Origin: Paenibacillus sp. FSL R5-0517
GTDB taxonomy: Bacteria; Bacillota; Bacilli; Paenibacillales; Paenibacillaceae
Assembly (NCBI RefSeq): GCF_037974355.1
Contig: NZ_CP150235.1
Coordinates: forward strand, 124,001 to 188,000
DNA: 64,000 bases
Direction of reading: 5' to 3'
The notes beneath the pieces are model-generated. The model was not told the DNA's origin and did not search any database. It worked only from the letters and a program-made list of their open reading frames with translations. Shown here piece after piece: positions 53,858 to 63,403 of the stretch (its first letter is position 1; every line of letters starts with the position of its first letter). A program made the position numbers and the translations under genes.

Positions 53858-54757
53858 ATGCTTGAAGGTGAAGGCTCACCAGGCACAGGCGCCACGCTCA
53901 TTATCATTACGGGCATGTCCGGGGCAGGTAAAACCATTGCAGTACAAAGCCTGGAGGATCTGGGTTTCTTCTGTGTGGATAATCTGCCACCGGTATTGAT
54001 TCCGAAATTTGCGGAACTAATTGAACAGTCTAACGGCAAGATTGGTAAGGTTGCATTGGTTATCGATCTGCGCGGGCGTGAATTCTTTACGGCTCTGTCC
54101 GAGTCTTTGAACTATATTAAAGATCATTTTACCATTCATTGCGAAATTTTATTCTTGGATGCTACAGATTCTGTGCTTGTTCAGCGTTATAAAGAAAGCA
54201 GGCGCAGACATCCTCTGGCTCCTGAGGGCATGCCGCTGGACGGCATCCGACTGGAACGCAAGATGTTGGAGGAACTCAAAAACTCCGCTACTCAGGTACT
54301 GAATACAAGTACAATGAAGCCTGCCCAACTGAAAGAACGCATCATATCCCGCTTTTCTCATCTGGAAAGCCAAATGCTGTCAGTGAATATTACGTCGTTC
54401 GGATTCAAATATGGCATTCCAATTGATGCTGATCTGGTGTTTGATGTACGTTTTTTACCGAATCCGCATTATATTGATCATTTACGACCGAATACGGGAC
54501 AGAATAGTGATGTGTACGAATATGTTATGAAGTGGCCAGAGACTCAGGCGTTTCTGACCAAGCTGCTGGATATGCTGCATTTCCTGATTCCGCAATACCG
54601 GAAGGAAGGCAAAAGCCAGGTTATTATTGGAATCGGCTGTACCGGAGGCAAGCATCGTTCGGTAGCGATATCGGAATATTTGGGCAAGATGTTGGGAAGC
54701 AGCGAGACAGAAGCTGTCACCGTAAGCCATCGCGACGCCGACCGGGACCGTCATTGA
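53858..54757 (+). CDS. rapZ: RNase adapter RapZ-type nucleotide-binding protein (YvcJ)
   Basis: A P-loop protein of 299 residues. Walker A is GMSGAGKT (19-26), followed by [12 protein letters not shown], and the C-terminal conserved motif is [10 protein letters not shown]. In E. coli RapZ controls glmS through small RNAs; in B. subtilis YvcJ binds nucleotides and affects competence. AAGGAGGGG precedes the ATG. It lies in the conserved rapZ-yvcK-whiA operon, 13 bases before yvcK. Confidence 0.94.
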   Translation: MLEGEGSPGTGATLIIITGMSGAGKTIAVQSLEDLGFFCVDNLPPVLIPKFAELIEQSNGKIGKVALVIDLRGREFFTALSESLNYIKDHFTIHCEILFLDATDSVLVQRYKESRRRHPLAPEGMPLDGIRLERKMLEELKNSATQVLNTSTMKPAQLKERIISRFSHLESQMLSVNITSFGFKYGIPIDADLVFDVRFLPNPHYIDHLRPNTGQNSDVYEYVMKWPETQAFLTKLLDMLHFLIPQYRKEGKSQVIIGIGCTGGKHRSVAISEYLGKMLGSSETEAVTVSHRDADRDRH

Positions 54758-54770
54758 AGAGGGTGAAGGG

Positions 54771-55757
54771 ATGAAAGAGGCCGGACCACGAAGAGAACGT
54801 CCGAGAATAGTTGTAATGGGCGGCGGAACCGGATTATCCGTGATGTTACGAGGTTTGAAAGAGAAGCCGCTGGATATCACGGCCATCGTCACGGTTGCAG
54901 ATGACGGTGGAAGTTCAGGCATCCTGCGCAATGAGCTACAGATGCCGCCTCCGGGCGACATTCGCAACGTGCTTACGGCACTGGCTGATGTAGAACCATT
55001 GCTTTCAGATATGTTGAAGTACCGTTTCAATACAGGCGCGGGGCTTGCAGGCCACAGCTTGGGAAATTTGATTTTGGCTGCAATGACGGATATTTCGGGC
55101 GACTTTGTGACCGCAGTGCGGGAGCTTAGCCGCGTGTTTGCCGTTCGAGGTGAGGTATTGCCAGCAGCCGGGCAGGCCGTTGTGTTGCATGCCGAGATGG
55201 AAGATGGCACAATTATTACAGGTGAGTCCAAAATCCCTGAGGCAGGCGGACGCATCAAACGTGTTTTCCTTGAACCGGATCACGTGGAGCCGTTGCCAGA
55301 GGCAGTAGAGGCTATTCGTCAAGCTGACGCCATTCTGATCGGGCCAGGCAGCCTATATACAAGCATTCTTCCCAATCTGCTTGTACCTAAGCTTGCAGAA
55401 GCTGTGGTAGAGGCTGATGCGGTGAAGATGTTTATCTGTAATGTTATGACACAGCCGGGAGAAACGGATAACTATACGGTAAGTGACCACCTTAAGGCGG
55501 TACACGAGCATATAGGTCATCAGCTCTTCGACTATGTTATCGTAAATAATGGTGATATTCCGCTGCAAGTGCAGAATAAGTATGCGGAAAAAGGAGCAAA
55601 ACCGGTTGTACTGGATATGAACGTACTCGAAAGTGCCGGCTATCAGGTGGTTGCAGATACCCTTGTTCTGTTCAAGACTTATCTGCGTCATGATGCCGAC
55701 AAGTTAAGTCATCACATCTACCAGCTGGTACAAAATTGGATGTTACGGAAGAGGTGA
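54771..55757 (+). CDS. yvcK: YvcK/gluconeogenesis factor family protein
   Basis: A protein of 328 residues with VVMGGGTGLSVMLRGL and VADDGGSSGILR, both highly conserved in the YvcK/CofD-like family. In B. subtilis YvcK binds UDP-sugars and is needed for growth on gluconeogenic carbon and for normal cell shape. It is translationally close to rapZ and whiA. Confidence 0.93.
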   Translation: MKEAGPRRERPRIVVMGGGTGLSVMLRGLKEKPLDITAIVTVADDGGSSGILRNELQMPPPGDIRNVLTALADVEPLLSDMLKYRFNTGAGLAGHSLGNLILAAMTDISGDFVTAVRELSRVFAVRGEVLPAAGQAVVLHAEMEDGTIITGESKIPEAGGRIKRVFLEPDHVEPLPEAVEAIRQADAILIGPGSLYTSILPNLLVPKLAEAVVEADAVKMFICNVMTQPGETDNYTVSDHLKAVHEHIGHQLFDYVIVNNGDIPLQVQNKYAEKGAKPVVLDMNVLESAGYQVVADTLVLFKTYLRHDADKLSHHIYQLVQNWMLRKR

Positions 55758-55763
55758 AGTCCC

Positions 55764-56702
55764 ATGTCGTTTGCAGCACAGACCAAAAAAGAGTTAACCA
55801 TGATCGAGAGCGAACCGTGCTGCGAAAAGGCGGAACTTTCAGCCCTCATCCGTATGCTTGGTGCAGTGCAGTTATCGAATAAAAAAGTGATCTTGGATAT
55901 TTCGACGGAGAATGCCGCCATTGCAAGACGGGCATACTCTCTGCTTAAAAAGCATTTTCAAGTGCATACGGAATTACTGGTCCGCAAAAAAATGCGGCTG
56001 AAAAAGAACAATGTATATATTGTTCGTATTCCAACTATGGTACAGGAGATTCTCAAGAGTCTTCATATTGTATCGGAAGGTTTTCTGTTTACACCAGGGA
56101 TTAATACGGAGTTGTTTCAGCAGAACTGTTGTAAACGGGCCTATCTTCGCGGTGCATTTCTGGCCGGTGGATCGGTTAATAATCCGGAAGGCTCCTCGTA
56201 CCATCTGGAGATTGCGTCCATGTATGAGGAGCACTGTCAGGCACTCGTTGATCTCGCCAATGAATTTCATCTGAATGCCCGGTGTATAGAACGGAAAAAA
56301 GGATTCATCCTATACATTAAGGAAGGCGAGAAAATCATTGAGCTGCTCAGCATCATTGGTGCTCATCAGGCCTTGTTCAAGTTTGAAGATGTACGGATTA
56401 TGCGAGACATGCGTAACTCCGTTAACCGGATTGTCAATTGTGAAACTGCCAACCTGAATAAAACCATTGGAGCGGCTGTAAGACAAATCGATAATATCCG
56501 TTTGTTGCAAAAAGAAGTTGGTCTGGAGTCACTGCCTGAGAAACTTCGCGAGGTGGCGGAGGTTCGACTGGCTCATCCAGATATCAATTTGAAGGAAGTG
56601 GGCGAACTCCTTAAAGGTACAGTTAGCAAGTCTGGAGTAAACCATCGGCTTCGTAAAATTGATGAGCTGGCTGAGAAAGTGCGCACAGAACGTTATGGTT
56701 AA
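55764..56702 (+). CDS. whiA: DNA-binding protein WhiA
   Basis: A protein of 312 residues: an N-terminal LAGLIDADG-homing-endonuclease-like fold (with [18 protein letters not shown]) and a C-terminal helix-turn-helix ([20 protein letters not shown]). In Bacillus it affects cell division and chromosome segregation; in Streptomyces, sporulation. The ATG is six bases after yvcK, with GAGGTGA overlapping the yvcK end. Confidence 0.95.
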   Translation: MSFAAQTKKELTMIESEPCCEKAELSALIRMLGAVQLSNKKVILDISTENAAIARRAYSLLKKHFQVHTELLVRKKMRLKKNNVYIVRIPTMVQEILKSLHIVSEGFLFTPGINTELFQQNCCKRAYLRGAFLAGGSVNNPEGSSYHLEIASMYEEHCQALVDLANEFHLNARCIERKKGFILYIKEGEKIIELLSIIGAHQALFKFEDVRIMRDMRNSVNRIVNCETANLNKTIGAAVRQIDNIRLLQKEVGLESLPEKLREVAEVRLAHPDINLKEVGELLKGTVSKSGVNHRLRKIDELAEKVRTERYG

Positions 56703-56889
56703 GACGTCGTAGGGTAAGTAACAAAGTCGGCTGTTTCTACTGAACAGAAACGGTCGGGAAGGTCAGCCGTTAAGGATCTGGGAGAACTCACTTAGGTCAT
56801 TGAATGCGCTCTGCAAAAGATGAAATAGGGCAAGATAATGTCCTAGAAAAGACCCTGAGTTTTTTCTTCTAGTGTCCTGCACGGGTTAA

Positions 56890-56898
56890 TGGTATAAT
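56890..56898 (+). promoter_or_regulatory. Extended -10 promoter before the crh-type gene
   Basis: TGG-TATAAT (-10 at 56893-56898), 60 bases before the start codon, within the 255-base gap after whiA. No good -35 is present. Confidence 0.55.
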
Positions 56899-56957
56899 GT
56901 TGTATAAATATAATTGTGTATTTAATGTCCAGATTTCATAATAGGGGGTAAGTTTCC

Positions 56958-57227
56958 ATGACAAAGCACCCGGTAGTTGTCCGTTTGAAAACGGGTCTCC
57001 ATGCCAGACCTGCGGCACTGTTCGTTCAAGAAGCGAATAAGTACTCGTCTGAAGTGTTCGTCGAGAAGGACGACAAAAAAGTTAATGCAAAAAGTATTAT
57101 GGGGATCATGAGCCTTGCGATTAGCACAGGTACGGAAATCCAGATTAGTGCAGAAGGCGCGGATGCCGAACAGGCTGTAAACGCTTTAGTTAGTCTGGTA
57201 AGCAAGGAAGAGCTCGAAAACCAATAA
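56958..57227 (+). CDS. crh: Crh-locus HPr-family protein with His15 retained
   Basis: An 89-residue HPr-like protein. Its overall sequence and its position after whiA match B. subtilis Crh (VRLKTGL-ARPAALFVQEAN and KKVNAKSIMG). Ser46, the HPrK target, is present. Unlike B. subtilis Crh, which has Gln15, residue 15 is histidine (TGLHARP), the PTS phosphorylation site. It could therefore act as HPr, as Crh, or both. AGGGGGTAAG precedes the ATG. The name is by locus. Confidence 0.85.
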   Translation: MTKHPVVVRLKTGLHARPAALFVQEANKYSSEVFVEKDDKKVNAKSIMGIMSLAISTGTEIQISAEGADAEQAVNALVSLVSKEELENQ

Positions 57228-57247
57228 GATATGATCAATCCAATGAA

Positions 57248-57269
57248 GAAGTCCCGAAAGGGGCTTTTT
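57248..57269 (+). terminator. Terminator of the crh-type gene
   Basis: The short hairpin AGTCCC-GAAA-GGGGCT is followed by six T. Confidence 0.8.
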
Positions 57270-57383
57270 TGCGTTATTGAGGTATTTGCTATCGTCAAGT
57301 GCAACATTATGGAATTTGTCCCGTCTGTTAAGGTATCAAATCGATTAAAGTTTGAGATGTTAACACATAAGGAGGCTATCGTG

Positions 57384-58136
57384 ATGGGTAAACAATGGAT
57401 GAAACCGTTTGGTGCAGTGCTAGTGGCAAGTACGTTGCTTGTAGGAGGAACCGCTTGGGTTGCGCCAGGGAGCTATGCTTATGCTGCAGAGGTTCAAGGC
57501 GTACAACAGAATGTGATTAATGTCGTGGGTAAAGGTGAGATTCAGGTGAAGCCTGATATTGCTTATCTGTCCATTGGTGTGAACAGTACTGCAGAGACAG
57601 CTGCATCTGCTCAAAAAGCGAATGCTGCCAAAGTTCAAAAAGTATCCAACTTGCTGAAGAATACGTGGAAGATCAGTGCAGACGACATTCAAACCAGTCA
57701 GTTCTCTGTACAACCCAACTATACGTATAGCGAAAAAGACGGACAACAAATTAAAGGATACACAGCCCATCATACACTGACAGTCACGTATCGTCAGATG
57801 GACAAGATCGGCGAACTGCTTGATGCTGCTTCAGGTGCGGGTGCGAACAATATTGAGAACGTGCGCTTTACTGTAGAAAATCCGGAAACTTATGAGTCCC
57901 AAGTGATTGAGAAAGCTGTTGCCAATGCAGATGTGAAAGCTGGCGCCATTGCAAAAGCGGTTAAACGTCAACTGGGTGCTGTTCTTTCCGTAAGCCAAGG
58001 CGATGCGAATGTACCTGTGTTCTATGCAAGTGAGTCATTGATGTCCAAAACAGCAGATACAGCAGGTGGCACTGAGATTGAAACAGGCCAGGTTAAAGTA
58101 AGCACAATCCTGAATATCACGTATGAAATGAAATAA
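57384..58136 (+). CDS. Exported SIMPL-domain (DUF541) protein
   Basis: A 250-residue protein with a Sec signal peptide (cleavage probably after SYAYA, near residue 34). The mature part is a SIMPL domain starting with INVVGKGEIQVKPDIA, a hallmark of the family, and continuing to the C terminus. The molecular role is not defined for this family. ATG 57384 lies nine bases after AAGGAGG; the longer open frame begins before that site and would hide the signal peptide. Confidence 0.86.
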   Translation: MGKQWMKPFGAVLVASTLLVGGTAWVAPGSYAYAAEVQGVQQNVINVVGKGEIQVKPDIAYLSIGVNSTAETAASAQKANAAKVQKVSNLLKNTWKISADDIQTSQFSVQPNYTYSEKDGQQIKGYTAHHTLTVTYRQMDKIGELLDAASGAGANNIENVRFTVENPETYESQVIEKAVANADVKAGAIAKAVKRQLGAVLSVSQGDANVPVFYASESLMSKTADTAGGTEIETGQVKVSTILNITYEMK

Positions 58137-58211
58137 ATAAGATCGAACTAATGATTGTAAACTCAAGTAACCTTTATAAGTGTCATTTAAAGGGTACAAC
58201 GAAATAATGAC

Positions 58212-58245
58212 AAAGACTTTGTCCTGTGGACAGAGTCTTTTTTTG
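58212..58245 (+). terminator. Terminator of the SIMPL gene
   Basis: The hairpin AAAGACTTTGTCC/GGACAGAGTCTTT is followed by a T-run. Confidence 0.88.
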
Positions 58246-58431
58246 TTGGAAAAGCAAACTTTAATGAAGTTAGATAGAAGTGTACCTTTTTGAAGCAACG
58301 TGAAATGCTGTTTATTGGTATCTTTTTTGTATAGTTGTTCGTGACAAAAAGGTCATATCCCCTTATATTTTGCGTCTGATATTCATCAACATTGTAACTC
58401 GAGCTGTAAACCTTTCCGAAATTGGGTTAAT

Positions 58432-58437
58432 TATAAT
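58432..58437 (+). promoter_or_regulatory. Probable -10 element of the stalk/DUF3298 protein gene
   Basis: TATAAT, 88 bases before the start codon; the -35 is poor. The rest of the 388-base gap holds the upstream terminator and a possible leader peptide gene. Confidence 0.45.
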
Positions 58438-58451
58438 AGAGAGGTGAGCGT

Positions 58452-58490
58452 ATGAGATATGCGATCAGGTCAGGATTACATACGCAATGA
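58452..58490 (+). CDS. Possible 12-residue leader peptide
   Basis: ATG at 58452 has a good GAGGTGAG site six to eight bases upstream and reads MRYAIRSGLHTQ before TGA. It lies between the -10 element and the exported protein gene. It may be a regulatory upstream frame or chance; no homologue is known to me. Confidence 0.3.
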   Translation: MRYAIRSGLHTQ

Positions 58491-58524
58491 TACCTAATTG
58501 TGAATTCAGAGAGGAGTTTTATAT

Positions 58525-59622
58525 ATGACATCATGGAAAAAATGGACAAGTGCGTTGCTTGCAGCAGGAATTATTGTAGGTAGTGGTTCGGTATGGCAGG
58601 AGAGTTCGGTACAGGCGGCTTCTGTATCCTCGAAAGTGACAACCCCAGCTGAGGTAACGCTGAAATCGGGTGGGAAAACACTGACTCAAAAAGGACTTCT
58701 TCAAGGTGGATCGACTTGGGTCTCGCTGACAGCAGTCAAAGATGTAGCGGGTGGAACGTTGAAATATGATGCTAAAACGAAGTCATATACGGTAACAGCA
58801 GCCAACAATGCGATGACCGTTAGCCTGATGGATGGACAGCCAAACGTCTATATTAACGGGTATTACCCTCAGGTGGAAGCGAAATTGATTCAGGGTCGAT
58901 TATATATTCCATTCTCGGCAATGCGAGATTATCTGGGTGTACAGGGAAATTGGGATGGCAAAACCAAAACGTTGACACTCAGCAAGGTGAAACAAAATAG
59001 CGTGAAAGTTAAGGCGGCCACAGTTAATGTCACTGTGAAAAATGCTGAAGTAGATGTACAATATCCGCAGGTGAGTGGACTTGCCAGCAAAGAAGCTGAA
59101 ACGGCAATCAACAAAGTGCTCAAAGATGAAGTGGATACGGCTGTTGCTGCCTTCAAAAAACAAACCACTGAATTCGGCGGGGCAACAGCCAACCGTCCAT
59201 ATGCTTTTGAAACTTCGTATGTCGTGACCTACAATGAGAACGGCGTGCTAGGTTTGATCACTCAACGTTATGAGGACTATGCAGGAGCACACGGCATGAC
59301 AACCCGCACGGGACACACCTTTGCACTGGACACAGGCAAGGAGCTTACGTTAGATGATGTGCTGCAAAATAACAAAACCATGCGCGAGACGTTGGGTAAA
59401 AAAGTGGGCGAGCAACTGAAAGCCCGCGGTGGATACCTGGAAGGTTACAAAGGGTTAAATAAAGACCAGGATTTCTATGTGACACCAACAGGTGCAGTTG
59501 TGTTCTTCCAGTTGTATGAATATACAGCTTACGCGGAAGGCTTCCCTGAAATGAAGTTCACTTACAAGGAAATTCTGCCTAAGGGCACGGAACCGTTTAG
59601 CAACGTAACATCAGACAAGTAA
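58525..59622 (+). CDS. Exported protein with copper-amine-oxidase-type stalk domain and DUF3298
   Basis: A 365-residue protein with a Sec signal peptide (cleavage near SVQAA, about residue 32). Residues about 40-155 form a copper amine oxidase N-terminal-like stalk domain (GSTWVSLTAVKD, LYIPFSAMRDYLG), common in Paenibacillus cell-surface proteins. Residues about 170-355 are DUF4163/DUF3298-like, as in PdaC and RsiV (YEDYAGAHGMT, FALDTGKELTLDDVL). No catalytic polysaccharide-deacetylase domain follows. A role at the cell surface is likely. Confidence 0.83.
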   Translation: MTSWKKWTSALLAAGIIVGSGSVWQESSVQAASVSSKVTTPAEVTLKSGGKTLTQKGLLQGGSTWVSLTAVKDVAGGTLKYDAKTKSYTVTAANNAMTVSLMDGQPNVYINGYYPQVEAKLIQGRLYIPFSAMRDYLGVQGNWDGKTKTLTLSKVKQNSVKVKAATVNVTVKNAEVDVQYPQVSGLASKEAETAINKVLKDEVDTAVAAFKKQTTEFGGATANRPYAFETSYVVTYNENGVLGLITQRYEDYAGAHGMTTRTGHTFALDTGKELTLDDVLQNNKTMRETLGKKVGEQLKARGGYLEGYKGLNKDQDFYVTPTGAVVFFQLYEYTAYAEGFPEMKFTYKEILPKGTEPFSNVTSDK

Positions 59623-59684
59623 GTTCGCGTAGGGTAACTTTTAAGCAAGAGCACTTATATCACATTCTTCTCATGAAAAATAAT

Positions 59685-59730
59685 AACAAGAATCCCCCGT
59701 CATCCTGCTTTGACGGGGGATTCTTGTTTA
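59685..59730. terminator. Bidirectional terminator
   Basis: AACAAGAATCCCCCGTCA / TGACGGGGGATTCTTGTT is a long hairpin with a T-run on either strand. It separates the exported-protein gene from convergent clpP. Confidence 0.92.
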
Positions 59731-59786
59731 TCCAGGCAACGCACTCCACTAACGGGTGTGATATTTGCCTGTTTAGTTGGAAATAG

Positions 59787-59829
59787 CACAGGGCGGGCTC
59801 ACCTATATATCGGTGAAGCCCGCCCTGTG
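59787..59829 (-). terminator. Second hairpin behind clpP
   Basis: CACAGGGCGGGCT-CACC / GGTGAAGCCCGCCCTGTG, 29 bases beyond the clpP stop. It has no T-run and may act together with the bidirectional terminator. Confidence 0.6.
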
Positions 59830-59857
59830 AAGTTACCGCTAGTCTCCAGGCAGCATA

Positions 59858-60454
59858 TTAGATGCCTTGGGAACCCACGTTTTCAATAACTTTATCAATG
59901 ATACCGTAATCGGCAGCTTCAGCAGCACTCATGAAGTAGTCACGATCTGTATCTTTCTCGATCCGCTCCAGAGGTTGACCTGAACGCTCAGAGATGATGC
60001 GGTTCAAGGTATCACGCATTTTCAGGATGCGGCGAGCACGAATTTCGATGTCCGAAGCTTGACCTTGAGCACCACCAAGCGGTTGGTGAATCATGATTTC
60101 ACTGTTAGGCAACGCAAAACGTTTCCCTTTTGCACCAGCATTCAGCAAGAATGCACCCATGGAAGCCGCCATACCTACACAGATGGTAGATACATCCGGT
60201 TTGATGAATTGCATTGTATCGTAAATGGCCATACCGGCTGTAATCGATCCGCCTGGGCTGTTGATGTATAAGTGAATGTCTTTCTCCGGATCTTCCGCAG
60301 CCAGGAACAACATCTGTGCCATAATGGCATTAGCCACTACATCATTAACATCGCTACCAAGGAAAATAATACGATCCTTCAGCAATCTGGAGTAGATGTC
60401 ATAGGCGCGCTCACCCCGGTTGCTCTGTTCAACGACCATTGGAATAAAACTCAC
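59858..60454 (-). CDS. clpP: ATP-dependent Clp protease proteolytic subunit
   Basis: Forms the barrel protease used with Clp ATPases for protein quality control and regulation. The protein has 198 residues. The triad Ser98 (GMAASMG), His123 (MIHQPLGG) and Asp172 is complete. A consensus CtsR operator overlaps its promoter, so heat-shock control by CtsR is predicted. Confidence 0.97.
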   Translation of the reverse strand: MSFIPMVVEQSNRGERAYDIYSRLLKDRIIFLGSDVNDVVANAIMAQMLFLAAEDPEKDIHLYINSPGGSITAGMAIYDTMQFIKPDVSTICVGMAASMGAFLLNAGAKGKRFALPNSEIMIHQPLGGAQGQASDIEIRARRILKMRDTLNRIISERSGQPLERIEKDTDRDYFMSAAEAADYGIIDKVIENVGSQGI

Positions 60455-60521
60455 GTGAAAAACCTCCTCGGAATGTAAATGTTATTGGTGCTTATATTTA
60501 AACTGTTACCGTATTACCCAC

Positions 60522-60561
60522 ATAATAAACAATTCCAAACAAAAAGTCAAAGAAAGTCAAA
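60522..60561 (-). promoter_or_regulatory. clpP promoter with overlapping CtsR operator
   Basis: On the minus strand TTGACT (60545-60550) and TATTAT (60522-60527) have a 17-base spacer. On the plus strand AGTCAAAGAAAGTCAAA (60545-60561) matches the CtsR heptad repeat RGTCAAANANRGTCAAA at every position and covers the -35 box. Confidence 0.9.
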
Positions 60562-60630
60562 CTAACTTGCAAAAAAAAGAAACCTTTCCGGTTTCATTGG
60601 TTAAAAGGGTTATGAGCTGTTAAATAAAAG

Positions 60631-60705
60631 TGGCGCGCCCGCCAAGAATCGAACTTGGATCTCAGGCTTCGGAGGCCTACGTCATATCCATTGGACCACG
60701 GGCGC
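60631..60705 (-). tRNA. tRNA-Arg (CCG)
   Basis: 75 bases on the minus strand, acceptor GCGCCCG/CGGGCGC, anticodon loop CTCCGAA, T-loop GTTCGATTC, encoded CCA. It is a single gene between clpP and cggR. Confidence 0.96.
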
Positions 60706-60727
60706 ACATTATGTGACAGCAATAATG

Positions 60728-60756
60728 ATTATAGCTCATGAAATATTTAATTGCAA
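60728..60756 (-). promoter_or_regulatory. Promoter of tRNA-Arg
   Basis: On the minus strand TTGCAA (60751-60756) and TATAAT (60728-60733) are separated by 17 bases, 23 bases before the tRNA. Confidence 0.85.
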
Positions 60757-60999
60757 GCAATTCGTGATGTGTATTGGTTTGGATCAACCTAAAAATGATC
60801 ATGATGAAGAAGAGTGGATAAAGAGTGCATTTAAGTAAATGCTATTAGAGGTTTTGGACATGCCCGATGAAATGTATTCTGAGCGATATGTAGATGGAAT
60901 ATGGTATGCGTGAGCTAGTCCTTGATCATGGAAGTCTAGGATTGTGAAAATAGGCGCGTACAATCGCTGAATGAGTGTCGAAATAACACGTTGAAACAC

Positions 61000-61070
61000 T
61001 TGCATGTCACGTCAGTTTTAGGTAGAATAGACGTGGGACTTAAAAAGTTAACCCGGGACGTTTTAGGGCC
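61000..61070 (+). promoter_or_regulatory. cggR-gapA promoter and CggR operator candidate
   Basis: TTGCAT (61000-61005) and TAGAAT (61023-61028) have a 17-base spacer. Downstream, TGGGAC (61034) and CGGGAC (61054) form direct repeats 20 bases apart; the second copy continues GTTTTA-GGGCC. This resembles the tandem CGGGACN6TGTCC operator of B. subtilis CggR. Confidence 0.65.
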
Positions 61071-61112
61071 ACGAAAGAGAGCTTGGAACGAGAACTTGCG
61101 GGAGTGGAAAGC

Positions 61113-62138
61113 ATGCGAACGATTTTAGAAGTACAAAAGCAGCTTCTGCCTGATCTCATGGATGTCTTGAAAAAGAGGTATACGATTCTGCAGCAGATCA
61201 TGTTATCGGATGTGATCGGACGGAGAACGTTAGCTAATTCCATGCAGATGACCGAGCGGGTTCTGAGGGCTGAGACCGATCTGTTAAAGGCTCAGGGACT
61301 TATTGAAATTGACAGTGCAGGAATGAAGATCAGCGAGGCAGGGTATGATTTGCTGCAGCAGTTAGAGCCCGTAGCCAAAGAGTTGTTCGGATTATCCGAG
61401 CTGGAAGAGCGCATCAAGCAAGCCTACGGTCTGCAAAAGGTAGTTGTGGTTCCTGGTGATTCGGACGTATCTCCATTTGCCAAAAGGGAACTGGGCAGAG
61501 CCGGAGCGAAGGCTCTCGGCAATATCATGAGTGACAACGACGTTGTCGCCGTTACTGGCGGATCAACAACGGCCGAAGTCGCAGAGCAACTGACTCCGCC
61601 AACATCGCTCAAAGGTGTCTGGTTCGTACCGGCACGCGGTGGACTTGGAGAAAGCCTTGAAATTCAGGCAAATACGATTGCATCCACGATGGCAAAACGG
61701 GTAGGAGCGCAATATAAACTCCTGCATGTACCGGATTTGCTTAGTGATCATGCCTATGAATCATTAATCCAGGACCCCAGTGTTCAGGAGATTCTGCAGC
61801 TGATTCGAAAATCGCGGATTGTTATTCATGGAATTGGTGATGCCGTGGAGATGGCGACAAGACGTAAACTTGCGACGGAGATCATAGATGAACTTCAGGA
61901 GCAAGGAGCGGTATCTGAATCTTTCGGTTATTACTTTAACGATCAGGGTAAGGTGGTACATACCATGCTTACACTGGGGATGCGACTACAGGATATTGAA
62001 CGAACCGATGTTGTGATTGGAATCGCAGGTGGCAAAAGCAAAGCTGCTGCTATACATTCCGTGTTACGATTTGGTCAGGAAGATATTCTGATTATTGATG
62101 AGGCAGCTGCCGAAGTCATCGTTGCTGAAATGGAATAA
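61113..62138 (+). CDS. cggR: Central glycolytic genes regulator CggR
   Basis: A SorC/DeoR-type repressor of the gapA operon whose effector is fructose 1,6-bisphosphate. The protein has 341 residues. The N-terminal winged helix (RTLANSMQMTERVLRAETD) is followed by the sugar-phosphate-binding domain (VVAVTGGSTTAEVA, GIAGGKSKA). Alignment of the first residues with B. subtilis CggR and the GGGAGTGG site support ATG 61113 over a TTG at 61083. It autoregulates through the operator before it. Confidence 0.93.
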   Translation: MRTILEVQKQLLPDLMDVLKKRYTILQQIMLSDVIGRRTLANSMQMTERVLRAETDLLKAQGLIEIDSAGMKISEAGYDLLQQLEPVAKELFGLSELEERIKQAYGLQKVVVVPGDSDVSPFAKRELGRAGAKALGNIMSDNDVVAVTGGSTTAEVAEQLTPPTSLKGVWFVPARGGLGESLEIQANTIASTMAKRVGAQYKLLHVPDLLSDHAYESLIQDPSVQEILQLIRKSRIVIHGIGDAVEMATRRKLATEIIDELQEQGAVSESFGYYFNDQGKVVHTMLTLGMRLQDIERTDVVIGIAGGKSKAAAIHSVLRFGQEDILIIDEAAAEVIVAEME

Positions 62139-62169
62139 GGTTTTACTCTGCAACACAACTATTGTTGTC

Positions 62170-62187
62170 TTGACGGACTTCACCGTC
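62170..62187 (+). promoter_or_regulatory. Hairpin between cggR and gapA
   Basis: GACGG/CCGTC (62172-62187) could be the 5' structure that protects gapA mRNA after cleavage of the cggR-gapA transcript, as in B. subtilis. TTGACG at 62170 also resembles a -35 with TGAATA 17 bases later, so an internal promoter is an alternative. Confidence 0.4.
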
Positions 62188-62244
62188 TGTCTTGAATATA
62201 TAAGTTTCATAAAAAATTAATCAAAACTTGGGAGGAACTTACTC

Positions 62245-63252
62245 ATGATTAAAGTAGGTATTAACGGTTTTGGACGTATTGGACGCTTGGCATTCCGCCG
62301 TATTCAAAATGTAGAGGGCATTGAAGTAGTAGCAATCAACGACTTGACTGACGCTAAAATGCTGGCTCATTTGCTCAAATATGATACAACTCAAGGTCGC
62401 TTCGATGGCGATGTTGAAGTACACGATGGCTTCTTCAAAGTGAACGGCAAAGAAGTTAAAGTATTGGCTAACCGTAACCCGGAAGAACTTCCTTGGGGCG
62501 ACCTGGGCGTAGATATCGTTCTGGAATGTACTGGTTTCTTCACAACGAAAGAAGCAGCTGAGAAACACTTGAAAGGTGGAGCTAAGAAAGTTGTTATCTC
62601 CGCACCAGCTACTGGCGACATGAAAACCATCGTTTACAACGTAAACCATGAAATCCTCGACGGTACTGAAACTGTAATCTCCGGCGCATCTTGCACAACG
62701 AACTGCCTGGCACCTATGGCAAAAACACTGCAAGACAAATTCGGAATCGTTCAAGGTTTGATGACTACAATTCACGCTTACACTGGCGACCAAAACACAT
62801 TGGATGCTCCACACCCTAAAGGTGACTTCCGTCGTGCTCGCGCAGCAGCTGAAAACATCATCCCTAACACAACGGGTGCTGCTAAAGCAATCGGTCTGGT
62901 AATTCCAGAACTGCAAGGCAAATTGGATGGTGCAGCTCAACGTGTACCAGTAGCTACTGGTTCCCTGACTGAGCTCGTAACTGTTCTGGGTAAAAAAGTT
63001 ACTGCTGAAGAAGTTAACGCAGTAATGAAAGAAGCTTCCGACCCACAAACTTTCGGATACACTGAAGACGAAATCGTATCTTCCGACATCCAAGGTATCA
63101 CTTTCGGTTCCCTGTTTGATGCAACTCAAACTAAAGTTCTGACTGTTGGCGACCAACAATTGGTTAAAACTGTAGCTTGGTATGACAATGAAATGTCCTA
63201 CACTGCACAATTGGTTCGCACTTTGGAGCACTTTGCAAAAATGATTAAGTAA
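62245..63252 (+). CDS. gapA: Glyceraldehyde-3-phosphate dehydrogenase (glycolytic, NAD type)
   Basis: Oxidative phosphorylation of GAP to 1,3-bisphosphoglycerate. The protein has 335 residues with NGFGRIGR, catalytic Cys150 ([12 protein letters not shown]) and His177 ([10 protein letters not shown]). Asp33 after the second beta strand (AINDLTD) indicates NAD preference, hence the glycolytic GapA rather than NADP-type GapB. Strong GGGAGGAA site and biased codons indicate high expression. Confidence 0.97.
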   Translation: MIKVGINGFGRIGRLAFRRIQNVEGIEVVAINDLTDAKMLAHLLKYDTTQGRFDGDVEVHDGFFKVNGKEVKVLANRNPEELPWGDLGVDIVLECTGFFTTKEAAEKHLKGGAKKVVISAPATGDMKTIVYNVNHEILDGTETVISGASCTTNCLAPMAKTLQDKFGIVQGLMTTIHAYTGDQNTLDAPHPKGDFRRARAAAENIIPNTTGAAKAIGLVIPELQGKLDGAAQRVPVATGSLTELVTVLGKKVTAEEVNAVMKEASDPQTFGYTEDEIVSSDIQGITFGSLFDATQTKVLTVGDQQLVKTVAWYDNEMSYTAQLVRTLEHFAKMIK

Positions 63253-63267
63253 TATCTGCAATAACAT

Positions 63268-63303
63268 AGAGCGGAAACAGATGCTATATTGTTTCCGCTC
63301 TTT
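63268..63303 (+). terminator. Hairpin after gapA
   Basis: AGAGCGGAAAC/GTTTCCGCTCT is followed by TTTATAT. It may be a partial terminator that lowers expression of pgk relative to gapA. Confidence 0.65.
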
Positions 63304-63403
63304 ATATATCAATATTTTGCAAATTTCTCAAAAACACCAGGATTGACAAGGGATTTCAGCCCTTGATCGGTCCACCAAATACATGGGTGCGGAGGAAATA
63401 CAG

